The position numbers and the translations under genes are program-made. Shown here in pieces: positions 34,876-46,238 of a stretch of DNA of 64,000 nt. The first letter of the stretch is position 1. Every line of letters starts with the position of its first letter. The notes under the pieces are model-generated. The model was not told the origin of the DNA, did no database searches, and was given only the letters and a program-made list of their open reading frames with translations. This DNA comes from Paracyclopina nana (lineage: Eukaryota; Arthropoda; Copepoda; Cyclopoida; Cyclopettidae). The stretch covers positions 13,888,001 through 13,952,000 of the forward strand of contig JAGUCH010000001.1 in assembly GCA_019096065.1 (NCBI GenBank). The letters are read 5' to 3'.

Positions 34876-35032
34876 TAGCCCGGTTCCAACACGGGATATC
34901 AGCATAGTGCAGTGCGGCAAACCAGTTAAGTCAGGTCGAGCTGAGCGCGCGAGCTAGCTGTGATCTGACTATGCTAAAAAGTCCAAGTTACGTCTCTTGA
35001 CTATGCTGATTTACCATGTTGGAACCGGGCTA
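34876..35032. mobile_element. Complete 157-bp MITE with 16-bp perfect TIRs
   Basis: TAGCCCGGTTCCAACA at the left and its exact complement at the right (35017-35032) bound 157 bases without an ORF, with a GC-rich palindromic centre (GAGCTGAGCGCGCGAGCTAGC type). The same terminus and centre recur in broken form at 38643-38657 and 43700-43778. The terminal TA may be target duplication. Confidence 0.65.
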
Positions 35033-38000
35033 ATGTGTAGCATATTCATCCGACTCTGGATCTCATACAGATCAAATATCATTGATTAGTGCATTCAGCA
35101 AAAAAAGTAATGTGACTGTACATTTGAAAGTAGATATACCCAATAAGGTATGGCTCGAGGGTACTCCATATGCCAATTGTTCTAGGTAATGTGGTTACAT
35201 GCTGCAACACGTGCTCGCTGCTCAGAATTGGCTTTGTCTTTAGTTTGGCATTTTACAATGAATTAGCTTACTTGCAGGAAAAAATTGCCTTTTGATATTG
35301 TGGAAAAAAAGATGAAAGGTTTATTCTTTTTAAGAGTACTTTGAGAACCGAGCAGTAGGCTTCACACAGGGGAATATTTGAATTTACACTTTTCAAAAGT
35401 TTTTCATGTTGGTCAGCAATAAAGGAAACTTTGGGGAGCCATACCACATACACGTAGCTGTCCAGGCGAGAATTGTAGCATGGCACAACTTTATATGATG
35501 ATGATGATATATAATCAACATAACACGAGCTTCTCATTTTGTCTGAATTTAATTAGGGGAAACCCGAGCCCAAGAAAGTGGAAAAGGACCTTATTTCTTG
35601 GTTCACTGACCATTTCATGTTTTCTGAACTAGATTGAATTTTTGGAGCTGCAGCCTCGAAAAGAGAAAAAGCATGGCAGTACAAGCGCGGCGGCAACACA
35701 TTGGTTAGAGTTTTTTGACAGCATTATCATATTTCCACCATCAACATCATCATCATCAACAGAGTGTTGTTATCCAGATGGATGCTACAGTTACAAATGT
35801 GATGATGGAAAGGAAATAAAAGTGTTTACCCTCGATGCATTTTCTTCTCAATAGCTGTGTGAAATGCAAAGTTGATAATTGAGGGCTCACCACTCACTTT
35901 AAAAGTTCCCCTTTAAAAGTCCTCACAAATCGAACTTTGAAAGCTCTCAAAAGCTCTGCCAACAGATCAGGCCATCAGTGGCCTCTAAGAACATTGTGGA
36001 AGATGGCAGGAGGAACTTTTTCCTTTAAATCATTCGCTAAAATGCCAGCTTAACTCTAATAAGAACTTCAATTTTAACACGACTAGTTTAATTTGATACA
36101 AATGCTACCTTGGCTACATCAGTACACAAAGAATTGCCTTTCTCCATTGAAAAGAATTTAGTCTCTTTCGGTTCGTAGATCGAAAAAACCTGTCGCAGAT
36201 TGACAGACAATTCTACGAGGGATCAAGGATACCCTGCGCTTCACAGGCTCAGTCACAATTACTGGAATTTTCAATATATCCACATCACCTCTTTCCTCCC
36301 AACATACTAGCTATTCTAGTACTATTACACTAATGCCTCGTTCACGTGCTTTCTTAAGCAAATTCAATAGAAACTCCTCAAGCATAGTAGGAAAATTGTC
36401 CTTTGCTAATCTGGAGCTGAATCATCATTTTTTCCCTCGATTTGCAAAAAATAATAATGCAAAAATCAAAAAAGTTCGCGTTGATTGAGGTACCTATTGG
36501 GGTGTCAGCAGCAGATTGACGTTTTAGCAGGGGACAATTTTGTTCCATGCCTTCAAATACTTTTTTACATGAACACGGCATTGAGAGTGGTGCAGTAAAT
36601 TGAAAGCAGAGCATTTTCCCAGCTCTGCAAATGGAAGTTACACTACAACGGGTGGAAACAGGCATAATCAATATTGGCTTCTCATGATCATGTAGCCATG
36701 ACTGAAAAAACCAGCCTTTTTCTGTAGCCTCCGTTGCAACGATTAACGTTGAAAAATTGGGTGTGGGCCCCCCATGTTTGCTTGGATACTAAAGTTTGCT
36801 CGTTCCTAATTTTGCCGCCCACATGATAATATTAATGCACATCGAAGTAGTCACCAATATTTGGCCATGAAAAACTGTTTTGTTGCGTCTTGATGATGCA
36901 TTCACTCGATCACAAACGCACTCAAATGTATAGAGACATATATACTAGAACATGGCCGAGGAAATATGTCGCATCGAGACAGCTTAGTTTCGATGCATGC
37001 ATGCCATGGCTATAGGCATGTGTTTCTAATTTCTGACTCAATGAGGTGACAGCCATGTTGCAATTAATGAAGCAATATCACAGGCTCTGCATTTTCCTTT
37101 TTAGGAGGAAAAATTTGTAAGAGCCTCATGCTGGCTTTGCATGCTCTAGCTATTACGTAGGGACACTCTTATTATTATTTCGGCTGCGTAGGGGCTAAGG
37201 ACCTTTGCTCTTTCCATTCCTTGGAGGACAAAGGCAAATTGGATATTTTGTCCAGAAATTCTCGTCACAGTGCCACGCCTTTATAAGCAGGCAACCAAAA
37301 GAAGGCCCCTTCCGGATACTCAGCTTGCATTGATCCGAAGGGGAAAACTTTTCAGCGCAGCTTTTTTTCAGCTCTCGGATATCACTCAGTGGAACATGTT
37401 ACGTTACCATTTGTCAAATATGCTAAAATTGATGTTACGCATGACTGCTTCTCATTTTCCTCAGCGTATACTTACTCCTTTTTAGGCGAGTTTCAAAATT
37501 AATGAAAGACATGAAAGGAGGAGAACATCAAAAAGGAGCTAGAAAAAAATGCTTTCAACGGTTTAGAGGAGCTCAGGAAGCAATTTGGCAAAATGATGCT
37601 TTCAAATTTGACTTACTTGAAAAGAATGTTGGTATACCAAAGCAAAAAAGCAAAAACAGTCCGCTAGATGACTGTAGAAGTAGAAAGGTGGTAAAGCAGC
37701 AAATGCGCCATCTATATACCGAAGCCAGAACTTCATTTCAAATTCCTTCTTTCATTTTCATTTCATCAATTTATCTCAACTTTAGAGAAGACTTCTATTT
37801 TAGATGACGTCCATAAATTGACATTTGGCATCTTCAAATGAAAAAATAGTGGTTATAAGGCTTCAAAAATAAGTAAAACGAAGTACAGCCTGGATCAAAA
37901 TCATGTTTGCAATCCATCTTCCTTTGCAATCTCCATAATATTGGGCTAAAAAGCCTAGTCATGCCATTGTACTGCTAAAAAAGGGCTCAGCCCTCTATGC

Positions 38001-38642
38001 ATTCGTGACCTGATGCAGAAAAGCGGCTCTTTTTGTGCACTTTCAAACGATGATCCTTGTTGCTTTTTTCCCCCAGCCATATTTTGATTAACTCTGGAAG
38101 TTATGATTTGAAAGGACACGCCAACTTTTAGAGAGCATTAATATTTGCAGTTGAAATTCTGCAAGGGCTCAATTTGCATTTATAATCAAGTGAGATAGGA
38201 CCACAAATTAGCATGCCATTTTTTGGTGGTGCCAGATGAAAAAAAGATGATTGCAAAAAGCCCGAGAATCAAAGATAGCTTTTCCTGCGAGGCTGAAAAA
38301 GTTTTCCCTAGTAGTAGCATGGAAGCCATCGAGGCATGTCTAAGTGTAGACGTTTCTTTTTGGCCTGGATGGCCCCTTTTCATCCTAAAAGTCATGGCAG
38401 ACTAGCAGCAGAGACTTTGGGGGTTTATTTTACTAAGCAACAACTTTGTCTAATCCATTGAGCCTTATATTCAGGCGCTCAATGAGAGCTGGCACTAAAA
38501 AGGGAATTAGTCATTATGCAAATGCTTTTTTAGGTGGCATAATTAACCCCATTGCATGCAGCAGAGCTCGAATTCGTGGGACTATAAAAAACAAGGCAGT
38601 TAAAAACAGGCTCGGAAAAAGGTCTCATTTTGTATACACTTC
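35033..38642 (+). other. Intron sequence inside the inverted-repeat pair
   Basis: Mostly unique AT-rich DNA. Open frames at 35642-35854, 37502-37807 and 36378-36671 (-) have no recognisable similarity and no supporting splice or start context. A CAT/ATG microsatellite-like run is at about 35500. Confidence 0.35.
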
Positions 38643-38936
38643 AGCCCGGTTCCAACAATGAAAATCAGTATTAGTATTTTACTTGCTGCTTTTCGGGACT
38701 GAGAAGGTAAGTAAAAATTGCCCTAGGTGAGTAAATGAAACCAAGGCGAATCTTGAACCGAGCGAAGCGAGGTGAATAGTGAGGCGAGGTTTACAACTGT
38801 AACCGGTTTTACTCGCGAGTAAATTCACTTTGCCGATCGTGTCAGCTTTTTGCAAACCCCGTGACGTCACAACATGGCATTCCGGCAAGTTCATTTCGCT
38901 CGGAAAATCGGTCACAGTTAATAAAATTTGACTTGC
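38643..38936. repeat. Compound repeat: MITE end plus modules Y and X
   Basis: Order: MITE terminus AGCCCGGTTCCAACA (38643-38657), module Y (38673-38792, containing CTTGCTGCTTTTCGGGACTG and GAACCGAGCGAAGCGAGG), and module X (38795-38920). X has inverted ends AACTGTAACCGG/AACTGTGACCG and a CRE-like GTGACGTCAC core. Both modules return in inverted orientation, and in swapped order, at 43392-43664. Confidence 0.6.
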
Positions 38937-38984
38937 TGCTTCTCAGGACTTCGAAGGTAACGTAAATAATGCCCTCGGTGAGTA

Positions 38985-39034
38985 AAACTAGGTAAAGGCG
39001 TCCATAAATGGACAGCGGAGGGCGGGCCTACGGA
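38985..39034. repeat. Right copy of the perfect 50-bp inverted repeat
   Basis: Exact reverse complement of 34609-34658; see that entry. It follows a degenerate second copy of module Y (CTTGCTGCTTCTCAGGACTT, from 38932). Confidence 0.7.
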
Positions 39035-39429
39035 AATATTTGAAAGTAGGCCTTTATTTTAATAGAAAAATGGAAAGCATGCTTCATACCACAAAGCTTT
39101 TTCATTCAGCAACCTTCACTTTTCAATAGAGCTGAGTCAAAATATGTATAGTTGCTGGTTCAACTTTATCATAAGAGATAGCGGCAATCATCCAACACAC
39201 ATTGCTGAGCAGATTGCAAAGGTTGAAACTGGTCAAAGTCATAGGTGGCGCAATTTATAGGAAATCTGTCACTCCACCTTGCCAAGAAAAAAAGTTCCAC
39301 CTTTGCAAATTTTGGAGGGCTTGTGTTGATCTCAGCTAGCCAAGACTGCCACTCTCTCTGATATTCAGTTGAACTAGTAGTTGCACTCAGGTTCAAATAT
39401 GCTAATATCAATAAGACCTGTGTCCTATG

Positions 39430-40075
39430 CATGGATCAACTGAGACAAACTCAGATCAGGACCAACTGTTTGCTAGAACCAGGACCAACTATCAAGCGGC
39501 CGTGCTTAGATCAACTAGGACATACTGTCATTGGATAGACTGCAACGGATTGCCCTTGGATAGACAGACATAACTCATAGTCCCTGGATTGACTTTGAAG
39601 ATAAACAGTCCTTGGATCAATGAAATGGATAGTCCTTCCTTGGATCGACTACTATGACTTAGCAGAACCAGGGTCAAGCATAACGAACTGTGACTGGATA
39701 GCCTGACATAACTGATTGTCCCTGCACCAAAAAACGGATCATACTTGGATTGAAAGCTAAAACATATTGTACAGCATGCGGCTCCAAAACTGCACACAGT
39801 GGGCTGCTCAGAAGTAGTAAATAAACCGGCCGAATTGTCTGTTGCACGGTTGCATTTTTGGCGCTGCACCCTGTACATTGTAAGAATGCAGTAACAAACG
39901 GTCCCTGAATTGACAAAAACATACTGTCCTTGGATAGACAGGAAGCCGGAATAGGATCTACCAGGACATACTGTGCTAGAATCTACACCAAGACAGAGCG
40001 GAATAGGAACAACTGTGACAGCACAGGAATAGAAACTACTGTGACAGACCAGGAACAGCAATTTTTACCAGGCTA
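39430..40075. repeat. Degenerate tandem repeats, left arm
   Basis: Many diverged units built on TTGGAT[AC][GA]AC(T) and GGACATACTGTC / GGAATAGGATCTACC. Their reverse complements (GATCCAAGG, GTCTATCC, CTATTCCTGTTCTGTC) fill 40560-40790, 41030-41150 and 41590-41900. This is the arm pattern of Foldback-like elements. The 177-codon minus-strand frame here is a translation of the repeat, not a gene. Confidence 0.55.
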
Positions 40076-40179
40076 GAAATGAAAACTGTTGCTAATACAT
40101 ACCATACTAGAATTTAGACTGACCAAATACTTTAAATTTGTTGAAACTATAACTGATATACGATTACCTTCACAACCTA

Positions 40180-40400
40180 GCTGATACTTCAGGACTTAGA
40201 CAATGCACCAAGATTTGGCCTAAACTTCAAGACTTGGCTGAAACTTTGGGACTTGCCTCTAACTTCAAGACTTGCTTCTAGCTTCAAGACTTGCCTCAAA
40301 CTTCAGGACTTGCATTTAACTTCGGGACTTGGCCAAAACTTCCGGACTTGCCTCTAACTTTAAGACTTGCCTAAATCTTCATGACTTGCCTAATGCATTT
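40180..40400. repeat. Minisatellite, unit about 20-22 bases
   Basis: Roughly ten head-to-tail units of consensus AACTTCAAGACTTGCCTCT with point changes (GGGACTTGGC, AGGACTTGCA). It lies between the oppositely oriented tandem arms. Confidence 0.7.
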
Positions 40401-40559
40401 TAGGCTATGACTTTTTAAGCCTCAGTACTTGAGTGACTGAAAAACATGTCCAAGACTTAGAAGACTTGTTGCATACTTCAGTATATCTTATTTGTCATGA
40501 CCTTAATTACTTAGCTCTACCTGATGCATTCACTAACTTTGCTGGCCTAGTTTCAGTCT

Positions 40560-42290
40560 TGTAAGTTCTATTCCTGTTCTGTCTTTGTAGTATGTAAGTA
40601 CAGGTCTGTTGTAGATGCTATTCCTGTTATGTTACTCAGTAGATCCTATTCTGGTTCTGTCACAGTAGTTTCTATTCCTGGTATGTTGTGGCAGTAGATT
40701 CTATTCCAGGTCTGGCATAGATGCTAGTCCGGGTCCGTCACAGTAGTTTCTAGTCCGGGTCCGTAGTAGATCCTAAGGTAGGAGCCGGTATAGACTAGCA
40801 AAAGCTAGATTTGAGACAGTATTTTAATGTTATTGATGGAATTAGTGTCTGCTTGGCTTGAAAGCTTGAGCTACAACAGCACAAACCTTGAGATTCCTTG
40901 AAGCTAGAAAATTGAAAAAAATTGTGAAATATGGTGACTTTCACCACCTTTTTTTTCTTTTACGTAAAATAGTGAAAAGTTTGAAAAAAGCCTGAAATGT
41001 GAAATTTTTCAGTCGATGCAAGAACAGTATGTTTTCCCAGTTGATCCAAGGCTGATTAGTTGAGTTGACACAAGTACTGTCTGCCTAATGTCTATCCAAA
41101 GATGATCCGCTTGTCAATCCAAAAACTGAATGTGATTAAAGGACAATTTTTCTGGTTGATTCAAGTACAGTTGCGTAGTGGTTGAAAATGCCGCTTTCAT
41201 GCTCATCCCGAAAAAGTCGCGAATTTGACATGGCACCTTTTTCTTATAGCCCTAAGCTAAAAACAGGCTATCATAGCTCCTCATTCCACAAATTTCTGGG
41301 TCCAATTTCAATTGATTATCCTGAAATGGTGTCTTGGTTATTTTTTTGTCACAATATCTTGATTGCCTCAAAATGGCCAAGCTGTTCTTCTATTTCTCCA
41401 AAAATGGAATTTGTCTAGGAAAAATTGATTGTTAAGGCCAATTTCGATCTTAATTTGTCAATAACTTCTAATTTGGACACTTTTGATAGCCAAGAACTCA
41501 TTAAAAAATGAGATGCTGAAAATTGGTCTTGAAATGAGAATTTGGCCAATTCACCCAAATTTCTTGTGAGCGTGAAAAGGCTTTTTTATGTGGGCTGGTA
41601 TTTCTTGTCTGACCCAATATATGTCTGTCCTGGTCTATCTATAGCCTGTGTGCTCTGACTGTTGATCATATGATGATCCGTCGTGTTGATCAATGGATTA
41701 TCTGTAAAAGTAGTTGATCCAAGAATGATTTGTTTTGTCCATGAGAGGCCAATTTGTCGTAGTCTATCCACGGATGATCCATTGTGGATCCAAGGTTAGG
41801 AGTCCCAACTGTCCACATGGACTGACAATAGTCTTTGATCACAAATGCTGATCATGACCAACTGAAAGACCAAGACCAACTAATAGATTAGTCAGTTCTT
41901 GGACCTGGCTGCCCAAAATCTAAAAATGTCCTGGCAAATCTAAGTCAGCCATGGTTATCCAAGTAATCTATTGTTGCTCAAGTCAGCTATGGTTTCCAAA
42001 GACAGAGGTGGTGACTCAAGTCACTCCTTAAGTGGCTGCACAAAGTGAAGCTTAATTAGGCTTAGCTACCTAAGTCACTCCTAAGTAGTTTGTTATTAAC
42101 CAAATCAGTCCTAGCTAGTTAAGACACAAGTCAGTTCTTCTTGCTGGGGTGAATTTAAGTCAGCCATGGTTACACAATTTAGCCCCAACTTAGTATGTTA
42201 TTTGCTAGAATAGTAGTTGGTCCCCAGATCAAAGAGACGGATCCTCCTTGGATCGATTGTTAGAACACACACTCCTTGGATAGACAGGAC
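40560..42290. repeat. Degenerate tandem repeats, right arm, with unique insert
   Basis: At 40590-40770 units of about 30 bases (CTATTCCTGTTCTGTC ... CAGTAGTTT) mirror those of the left arm in inverted orientation. From 41030 and again from 41590 come GTTGATCCAAGG and GTCTATCC units, with a final forward CTTGGATAGACAGGA near 42270. Sequence between 41190 and 41580 looks non-repetitive and has no convincing ORF. Confidence 0.5.
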
Positions 42291-42487
42291 TTACTGGGCA
42301 GGGAGATAGGGGTAGGCCTTTTGCCCACTCCCAATAATATGTATCAATCAGTTTGTTAATAGTATTACAGTTTTAGTTTTGAGGGCCCGCACTCCCAAAA
42401 TAATGAGATTGGGCAGGCTTGGCCCGCTCCCACTAATATTGCACGAATACTAGTGGCGCTTTTTTTATAGTTTCCTGTTATTTGAAC

Positions 42488-42552
42488 TGGGGAGCAACAT
42501 AAGTCATAGTGAAATTTGGAGGGCAGGCCTTCTTTGGCCCGCTCCCACAAAA
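42488..42552 (+). mobile_element. SINE tail fragment, plus strand
   Basis: GGGGAGCAACATAAGTCATAG and GGAGGGCAGGCC match the SINE 3' end, diverged and without tRNA head, just before the next full copy. Confidence 0.4.
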
Positions 42553-42667
42553 GTTGCCTGAATATTGTTGAATGTGGTCAACATAATTTGTTTGGTGTAA
42601 GGGCAATCCTAAACATTTGCTCAACTTTATATTTCAATCATACTGCAAAGAATTGGTAAAATGGTGA

Positions 42668-42874
42668 GATGCTCTGATAGCTCAGTGACAGAGTTTCAGA
42701 TTGCTATGCAGTCTGACCCAGGTTCAAATCCCGGAGGAGGCAATAATTTTTTTGTCTTTTTCTGGATAACAATTTACTTCCTGGTCGATATCCTGGTGCA
42801 GTTTCCTGGCAAAAAATTGGGGAGTGACATAAGTCAAAGCAAAATGTGGAGGGCGGGCTGAAGGCCCGCCCTCC
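42668..42874 (+). mobile_element. tRNA-derived SINE, copy 3
   Basis: tRNA-like head (TAGCTCAGTGACAGAG; GGTTCAAATCC), body with ACTTCCTGGTCGATATCC, and the GC hairpin ending CCCGCCCTCC at 42874. Orientation is opposite to copies 1 and 2. Confidence 0.7.
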
Positions 42875-43043
42875 AATAAATGTAATTGTGAGAAAATAAT
42901 TTCTTGAATTGAGAAACAAAAAATTGAGAGGGGGCAAACCTTTTGCCAACTCTCAATAATATGCTTCAGTCACTTTTTTGAAAGCACTGCAATTTGAGGG
43001 ACAAATTTTCAAATGCCCTCTATGGAAAAACAAACACTGTTGC

Positions 43044-43078
43044 ATTCAGCCCAGTGGCCTACGGCCACTGGGCTGAAT
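43044..43078. repeat. GC-rich hairpin repeat, copy 3
   Basis: ATTCAGCCCAGTGGCC, short loop, and exact complement; same hairpin as at 30008 and 30483. Confidence 0.55.
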
Positions 43079-43190
43079 GTGGCCATAACATATGATTTTA
43101 ATTTGCTAGGTGTTGTGGCAATCCCAAAATGTTGTTCAACATTTTCTTTGAATTAAAAAGCTCAAAAGTTGTACTTTTTGTGTGATGTTA

Positions 43191-43389
43191 AGATGGCTCA
43201 GTGACAGAGTGTCCGATTGCCATACTGTCTGACCCTGGTTCAAACCCTATAAGAGGTAAACATTTTTCTGTCTTTTTCTAGACTAGAATTTACTTCCTGG
43301 TCGATATCCTTGTGCAGTTTCCTGTGTCAAACGGGGGAGCGACATAGGTCACAGCGAAATGTGGAGGGCGGGCCTTCGGCCCGCCCTCC
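43191..43389 (+). mobile_element. tRNA-derived SINE, copy 4
   Basis: Head with A box TGGCTCAGTGACAGAG and B box GGTTCAAACCC, the standard body, and an intact GC hairpin. It is fused directly to module Y of the next repeat, so one of the two inserted at the end of the other. Confidence 0.7.
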
Positions 43390-43391
43390 AA

Positions 43392-43778
43392 TAAAACCTC
43401 GCCTCACTATTCCCCTCGCTTCGCTCGGTTCAAGATTCGGCTTGGTTTCATTTACTCACCTAGGGCAATTTTTACTTACCTTCTCAGTCCCGAAAAGCAG
43501 CAAGTAAAATACTATTACTATCGCAAGTCAAATTTTATTAACTGTGACCGATTTTCCGAGCGAAATGAACTTGCCGGAATGCCATGTTGTGACGTCACGG
43601 GGTTTGCAAAAAGCTGACACGATCGGCAAAGTGAATTTACTCGCGAGTAAAACCGGTTACAGTTAGTAAAATACTAATAAGTATAGTATGGTCCGTGCTA
43701 GCTCGCGCGCTCAGCTGCACCATACTATACTGGTTAATCGTACAAATACTATACTTATTTTTTTGTTGGAACCGGGCT
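43392..43778. repeat. Compound repeat: modules Y and X plus MITE end, inverted
   Basis: Module Y (43392-43513), module X (43540-43664), then a MITE part with the GC-rich centre CTAGCTCGCGCGCTCAGC and terminus TGTTGGAACCGGGCT (43764-43778). Inverted relative to 38643-38936 with near-identical module sequence, so the two blocks bound about 5.1 kb holding the tandem arms and SINEs. Confidence 0.6.
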
Positions 43779-45426
43779 TTCTTCTTGGTATAAATTACCA
43801 ATATTCAGAAGTAGAAACAGAGTGCTGACTGCACTTTTCTTGCTCAGCGGAATTTGAGCTCACTCGAAAGATAAACAAAAGCCCTTCAGCATAGATGGCG
43901 CTGCGAGCCAAAAAGTTTTCTCGGGCTCAACTGGAAGTTTGAGAGGAAATGAGATTAATTCATCCAGCTTGTGCATTGCATTTGACCATGAAAGCTGCTT
44001 ATTTAAATTTTAGCATATATGCAGAATAGAGGGAAAATTCATTTATCACAAGAGCTAGAAGCTGCTTTCACTTGATAGTACGCGTTGCGAAATGTAATTC
44101 CCAAATGAAAACTTCACTCTTGGATACCATCCAACATTCTGTATTGCATTTTATGGAGACAAATTAAATCATCCTTGCCTGTGTGTACCTTTAATAGTGC
44201 TCCGCAATGCGCAGTACGTTAGCTGTAATGGTACAAAAATGACCGTTTCTCCACGGGTTTAGCGTAGCACGTACTGCTGATGTGATCACTTAGATGACCA
44301 CCCATTCGTATGATGATAATTATAATTAAGAAAACAGGCATGAGAAGAGTGTCTCCCCTCCACCTGATAAAAAATGCTAGCATTTTGCAGCATTATTCAT
44401 TTGCGAATAGCTACGAAATTATCGCGCGCAGATAGAAGGAGCATAATCCAGCTTAGAACAGTGAGGCTAGCCAATTATTGCACATTCTACCAATTCTGAG
44501 AAATAAGGACTAATGCTGCTGGACGACCTTCTTCTGTACCAACTAGGAGCTCTGTTTGTATGTGGCAAATATTTGGACCCTGCTGCAAGGAAATCCCAAG
44601 GATAAACTAGAAATGTCTTTCGGATAGAAAGAGAATGAAGGCACCGAAATTGACTTTCAAATCAGACTGAGTGGTATTGAAAATCAGTAAAACTTGGGGT
44701 TTCCAAACGAAAAATGCGAACCAACAATAGGCCCATACTACTGTATAGTAGCTCCGATTACAAGTTTGGGTGGAATTTCGAGCCGACAGGCGTAACCTCA
44801 TCCATTACTAGGTTAAAATGCATCTTTAGATGTAGCTCAATTATGGCCATCAATCTAGGTTGGATTGCATGCAGCATGCAAATGCCAAGAGAAAGGATTT
44901 CGTTCGAGAGCTTTATCGAGGTTAACTGTCATGCTGGTGAAAAATGCTTGTAGTGGCGTGTCTCTCGCATGGCTTTGGGAAGAGTTGGGAAATTAGGATG
45001 AGAGTAGATCTAATATTCATGACCTAATCCAGCCAACGAGCATAAAAAATGAGCCATCATTTTGTCGACTAAATAAGGGGAGCTCTGTGTTGCCAACATT
45101 GTGAAACTGCTGGCCATAATAGATGCATTTCCCATGCTATACGTATATGCGACTTCTCTCCTAGAGAAAAGGGCTGAATTGCGCGATTTTGCCTGCAAGT
45201 TTTCAAATACAAACAAAGAATCTTTTCAGCTTGGATGCAATCTCACAAATCTCTCTTGCATATCTTTCAATTTGAAGATTCAAAGTCAAATGCATCTTGA
45301 GCAAGTTATTGCACTAAAAATACAACTGTGACCTATGCGTCAGCTAACTATAAGTGCATGCTGACCTGCGTGTTGTAATCTCTTGCGCTTACTGAGAAGC
45401 CGAAAACCTCGCTCAGAGTTTGATTG
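43779..45426 (+). other. Intron sequence between repeat nest and hAT MITE
   Basis: No exon or repeat recognised; open frames (44607-44801 (-), 44714-44953 and 45101-45331 (+)) lack support. Confidence 0.35.
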
Positions 45427-45434
45427 CTTTTTGC

Positions 45435-46230
45435 CAGGGCAATATAAGGAGAGTATAGTGCTTGCTGAGTAAAAAGAGAGGAATTGTCACATTTGAGTCT
45501 ACCTCAGCTATTTACTGCCCACAGAAAAATTGGCCAATCGAGCAAAGGCAATCAAAATGGCAGATTAGTAAGGTAAGGGAAAACTTAAGATACTTAAATG
45601 ACTTTGACTCTAATTTATCACATGGTTCACAATTGTGGATTACATTTGTAAAAACAGAGTTAGTTATGCTGCTGGCCGCCACTTTTTGTCAATGTTCATT
45701 AGGTAAACCCAAAACTAAAGTTCCATCCCTCCCCCTATGAAGCTTTATTTAGTTGTAGTGATAGGCTGAGCTTAATCTGCCATTGACAGAGAATTGAATA
45801 ACTATACATCGGATGATCACACAGTGCATGAACTGTTGAGAATCAACAGTGTTGCTTGATCAGAGATACCATCTCCCTTCAACTAGAGGCATTTTGCTAA
45901 AACTTTTGAACAAAATGTAAAAATTACTCTTGTCACACTGACAAATTATCTTCAGAGCTGCCATGACTGCCAAAGCTGCCAAAAAAGAGGGAATATTCAG
46001 TTTCAAAGTTATTTTAATAATCAATTTCCTGATCAAGTCAAAGTTCCCTTTTGCTTGATAATTACAGCAAGGATCTTTTTTAAATTGGCATATGTTCTAA
46101 TACTTCCAAAAACATCATAGGTGTGACAGGAGAATAATTTTAGTACATAGACTCATGGGTGCAGACTCAAATTCGCAAAGTGACTCTCAGTTTGTCTCAG
46201 CAAGCACTATACTCTCCTTATATTGCCCTG
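45435..46230. mobile_element. Non-autonomous hAT element (MITE), 796 bp
   Basis: Perfect 35-bp TIRs (45435-45469 and 46196-46230) begin CAGGGCAATATAAGG. The element is flanked by an exact 8-bp target duplication, CTTTTTGC, at 45427-45434 and 46231-46238. An 8-bp duplication and CAGGG ends are diagnostic of the hAT superfamily. There is no transposase frame inside, so it depends on a partner elsewhere. Perfect TIRs and duplication indicate recent insertion. Confidence 0.88.
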
Positions 46231-46238
46231 CTTTTTGC

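Noticed and set aside
39528-40061. 177-codon open frame on the minus strand
   Set aside because: It lies wholly in degenerate tandem repeats and its residues repeat with them (FLSIQG, VCY); no start, splice or family support.
45462-45587. Further first-exon candidate ending at a GTAAGG donor near 45575
   Set aside because: The frame has no ATG and begins inside the left TIR of the hAT MITE.
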